The position numbers and the translations under genes are program-made. From positions 1 through 62,819 of the forward strand of contig CAJKNM010000003.1 in assembly GCA_905201285.1 (NCBI GenBank): DNA of 62,819 bases, written 5' to 3'. This DNA comes from an uncultured Eubacteriales bacterium. GTDB taxonomy: Bacteria; Bacillota; Clostridia; Monoglobales; Monoglobaceae. This document shows positions 61,512-62,819 of the stretch, in pieces (position 1 is the first letter of the stretch; each line of letters starts with the position of its first letter). Below the pieces are notes generated by a model, which did not search any database, was not told the origin of the DNA, and saw only the letters and a list, made by a program, of their open reading frames with translations.

Positions 61512-62459
61512 TTATTCTCCGCCCTCTTTCGTATTTAATTCCGCATTGAGCGCACCCTCGGCGGTTTTTTCAAAGCCCTCGTCCGCCGCAAGGCGAATCA
61601 GCCTGTCTATCGCGGCGCGTGCCATAATATTTTCAGCCTCATCCTTGCCGATTCCGCGGCTTTCAAAATAGAACAGAGTGTCATCATCAAGCTCGCCGAT
61701 TGTTGCGCCGTGTGTACCCTCGACGTTCTCTTCGGCGCATAATATAAGCGGAATCGTCTTGTTCACAACATTATCGCCGAGCATAAGCACCGTCTCGTTT
61801 TCGCTCCCGACAGAACCGTCGGAACCGTTTTTAAAGTCAATGCTTCCGCGGAAAACCTTCCGAGCCGAATCCATCAGCGCCCCCGCCGCGGTTATATCGC
61901 ATTTTGTGGACCTTCCGTAATGATTTGCTACTATATTATAATCTATTTTCTGATTATTCCTTCCTAAATAAGCAACCTCGGTTTTAAGCTCGCTCTTGTC
62001 GCCTTTCAGCTCAATCAGGTTATCGGAATATATATCTCCGCCGCCGAGCATAACGGTGATGATTTCTATTTTGGAATTTTCCGCACAGTCTATCTCGGTT
62101 TCGTGACGGAGCATAGCTCCGAGCGACGGATTTAAAAGCTGAACCAAACGGATTGACGACATCTCAGCCGCATTCAATTTCATCTTGACCAAAAGCGGTT
62201 TTTCCGCTGTGCAAGTTTCAAATATTGTCACGAAACTGCCTTTCTCGGCATTCACGGTTAGCTGTTTCTCACCGTATTCGGCACCCTCGTCAGAAATGTT
62301 AAGCCTTATCGGCAGGGGAGCCTCCTCACGTTTAACCGAAAACTTGTCCTCGCCGAGGAATACGGCTTTTGACCCGTCCCACTCGACCTCTGCCGAATTG
62401 ACTTTTAAACGGTTCCACGTAAGCGTCGGAAGCTTGTTTATTTGAATTGTATTTGACAT
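61512..62459 (-). CDS. sufD: Fe-S cluster assembly protein SufD
   Basis: Forms the SufBCD scaffold with SufB and SufC. 315 residues, shorter than E. coli SufD (about 420) because the N-terminal domain is reduced. The right-handed beta-helix core is recognisable, with GRSTKCDITAAGAL (about 190) and the conserved C-terminal block EGTHGATIGELDDDTLFYFES followed by ARAAIDRLIRLA. Quoted in pieces: THGATIGELDDDTLFYF. It lies 20 bases after sufB. Confidence 0.93.
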   Translation of the reverse strand: MSNTIQINKLPTLTWNRLKVNSAEVEWDGSKAVFLGEDKFSVKREEAPLPIRLNISDEGAEYGEKQLTVNAEKGSFVTIFETCTAEKPLLVKMKLNAAEMSSIRLVQLLNPSLGAMLRHETEIDCAENSKIEIITVMLGGGDIYSDNLIELKGDKSELKTEVAYLGRNNQKIDYNIVANHYGRSTKCDITAAGALMDSARKVFRGSIDFKNGSDGSVGSENETVLMLGDNVVNKTIPLILCAEENVEGTHGATIGELDDDTLFYFESRGIGKDEAENIMARAAIDRLIRLAADEGFEKTAEGALNAELNTKEGGE

Positions 62460-62479
62460 ATCTATTGCCCTCCTCTCAA

Positions 62480-62819
62480 TCAGCCTATGCTGCCCTTCAT
62501 TTCAAGCTGAATCAGGTTGTTCATCTCAACCGCGTATTCAACAGGCAGTTCCTTTGAAACATTATCGGCGAAACCGCTGACGATAAGGGCGCGTGCGTCC
62601 TCCTCGCTCATTCCGCGGCTCATCAGATAAAATACCGCTTCGCCGCTGATGCTTCCTATCTTCGCCTCGTGGCCTATCGCCGCGTCTTTCGTTCGGATGT
62701 CCATAGCCGGAACGGTATCCGACCGCGACTCTGAATCCAGCATAAGCGACTGACACGAAACCGAGGATTTCGCGCCTTTCGCATTCTTTTCAACCACAAC
62801 GCTGCTGCGGAAGGTGCTG
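62480..62819 (-). CDS. sufB: Fe-S cluster assembly protein SufB, C-terminal part (runs off the window)
   Basis: Only the last 113 or so codons lie in the window; the start is beyond base 62819. Family blocks visible: VSCQSLMLDSESRSDTVPA, IGHEAKIGSISGEAVFYLMS split here as IGHEAKIGSI and EAVFYLMSRGM, and ELPVEYAVEMNNLIQLEM. SufB is the core of the SufBCD scaffold on which clusters are built. It leads into sufD, sufS and sufU; sufC is expected just outside the window. Confidence 0.95.
   Translation of the reverse strand, partial: STFRSSVVVEKNAKGAKSSVSCQSLMLDSESRSDTVPAMDIRTKDAAIGHEAKIGSISGEAVFYLMSRGMSEEDARALIVSGFADNVSKELPVEYAVEMNNLIQLEMKGSIG

Overview
The window looks like the chromosome of an anaerobic, fermentative, spore-forming member of the Clostridia (Firmicutes/Bacillota) with moderate GC. 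Evidence for this: the single-chain clostridial type of PurL, the SpoIVFB and SpoIIQ sporulation proteins, AdhE plus L-lactate dehydrogenase plus a formate/nitrite-family channel, the radical-SAM pair of families TIGR03960/TIGR03936, the clostridial rplS-lepB-rbgA-rnhB-yraN order, the SufB-SufD-SufS-SufU order, and several secreted proteins with SLH (S-layer homology) domains. I cannot name the genus. I saw no rRNA, tRNA, CRISPR array, transposase or prophage genes.

Layout. 1-8.2 kb (minus): start of purL, then ilvA-ridA (threonine deaminase with its enamine-clearing partner), pckA, adhE and a small APH-type kinase. 8.4-13.3 kb: a LysR regulator, two radical-SAM-associated genes and, divergently, a SpoIVFA-like membrane stub with the SpoIVFB protease. 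13.3-18.1 kb: adenine deaminase, then a secreted SH3/stalk-domain protein divergent from a MerR regulator; the intervening promoter has the 19-bp spacer and centred palindrome typical of MerR targets. 18.2-20.3 kb: an AT-rich patch with an unrecognised gene and the 3-prime third of a broken argG. 20.3-26.6 kb: the complete atpBEFHAGDC operon behind a consensus promoter and a leader terminator-like hairpin. 26.7-29.3 kb: FNT channel, SpoIIQ, lactate dehydrogenase.

29.3-39.7 kb (minus): a close-packed run purB-proC-coaE-slt-apeA that leads directly into three cell-surface genes: a cohesin-SLH anchor, a dockerin protein and a large SLH protein carrying the same discoidin-like module as the dockerin protein. 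This looks like a minimal cohesin-dockerin surface complex without an enzyme, and I consider it the most novel feature of the window. 39.9-46.5 kb: aminotransferase, M19 dipeptidase, yraN, rnhB, rbgA, lepB, rplS (with a candidate L19 leader), ftsY.

46.7-56.4 kb (plus): an MglBAC galactose-type ABC importer, a small membrane-anchored InlB-repeat protein, a YesN/YesM-type two-component system, a second sugar-binding lipoprotein and an aldo-keto reductase. This reads as a sugar sensing and uptake unit. 56.4-62.8 kb: a repeat-rich SLH surface protein flanked by inward-facing copies of one intergenic repeat, then the Suf iron-sulfur cluster genes, with sufB running off the end.
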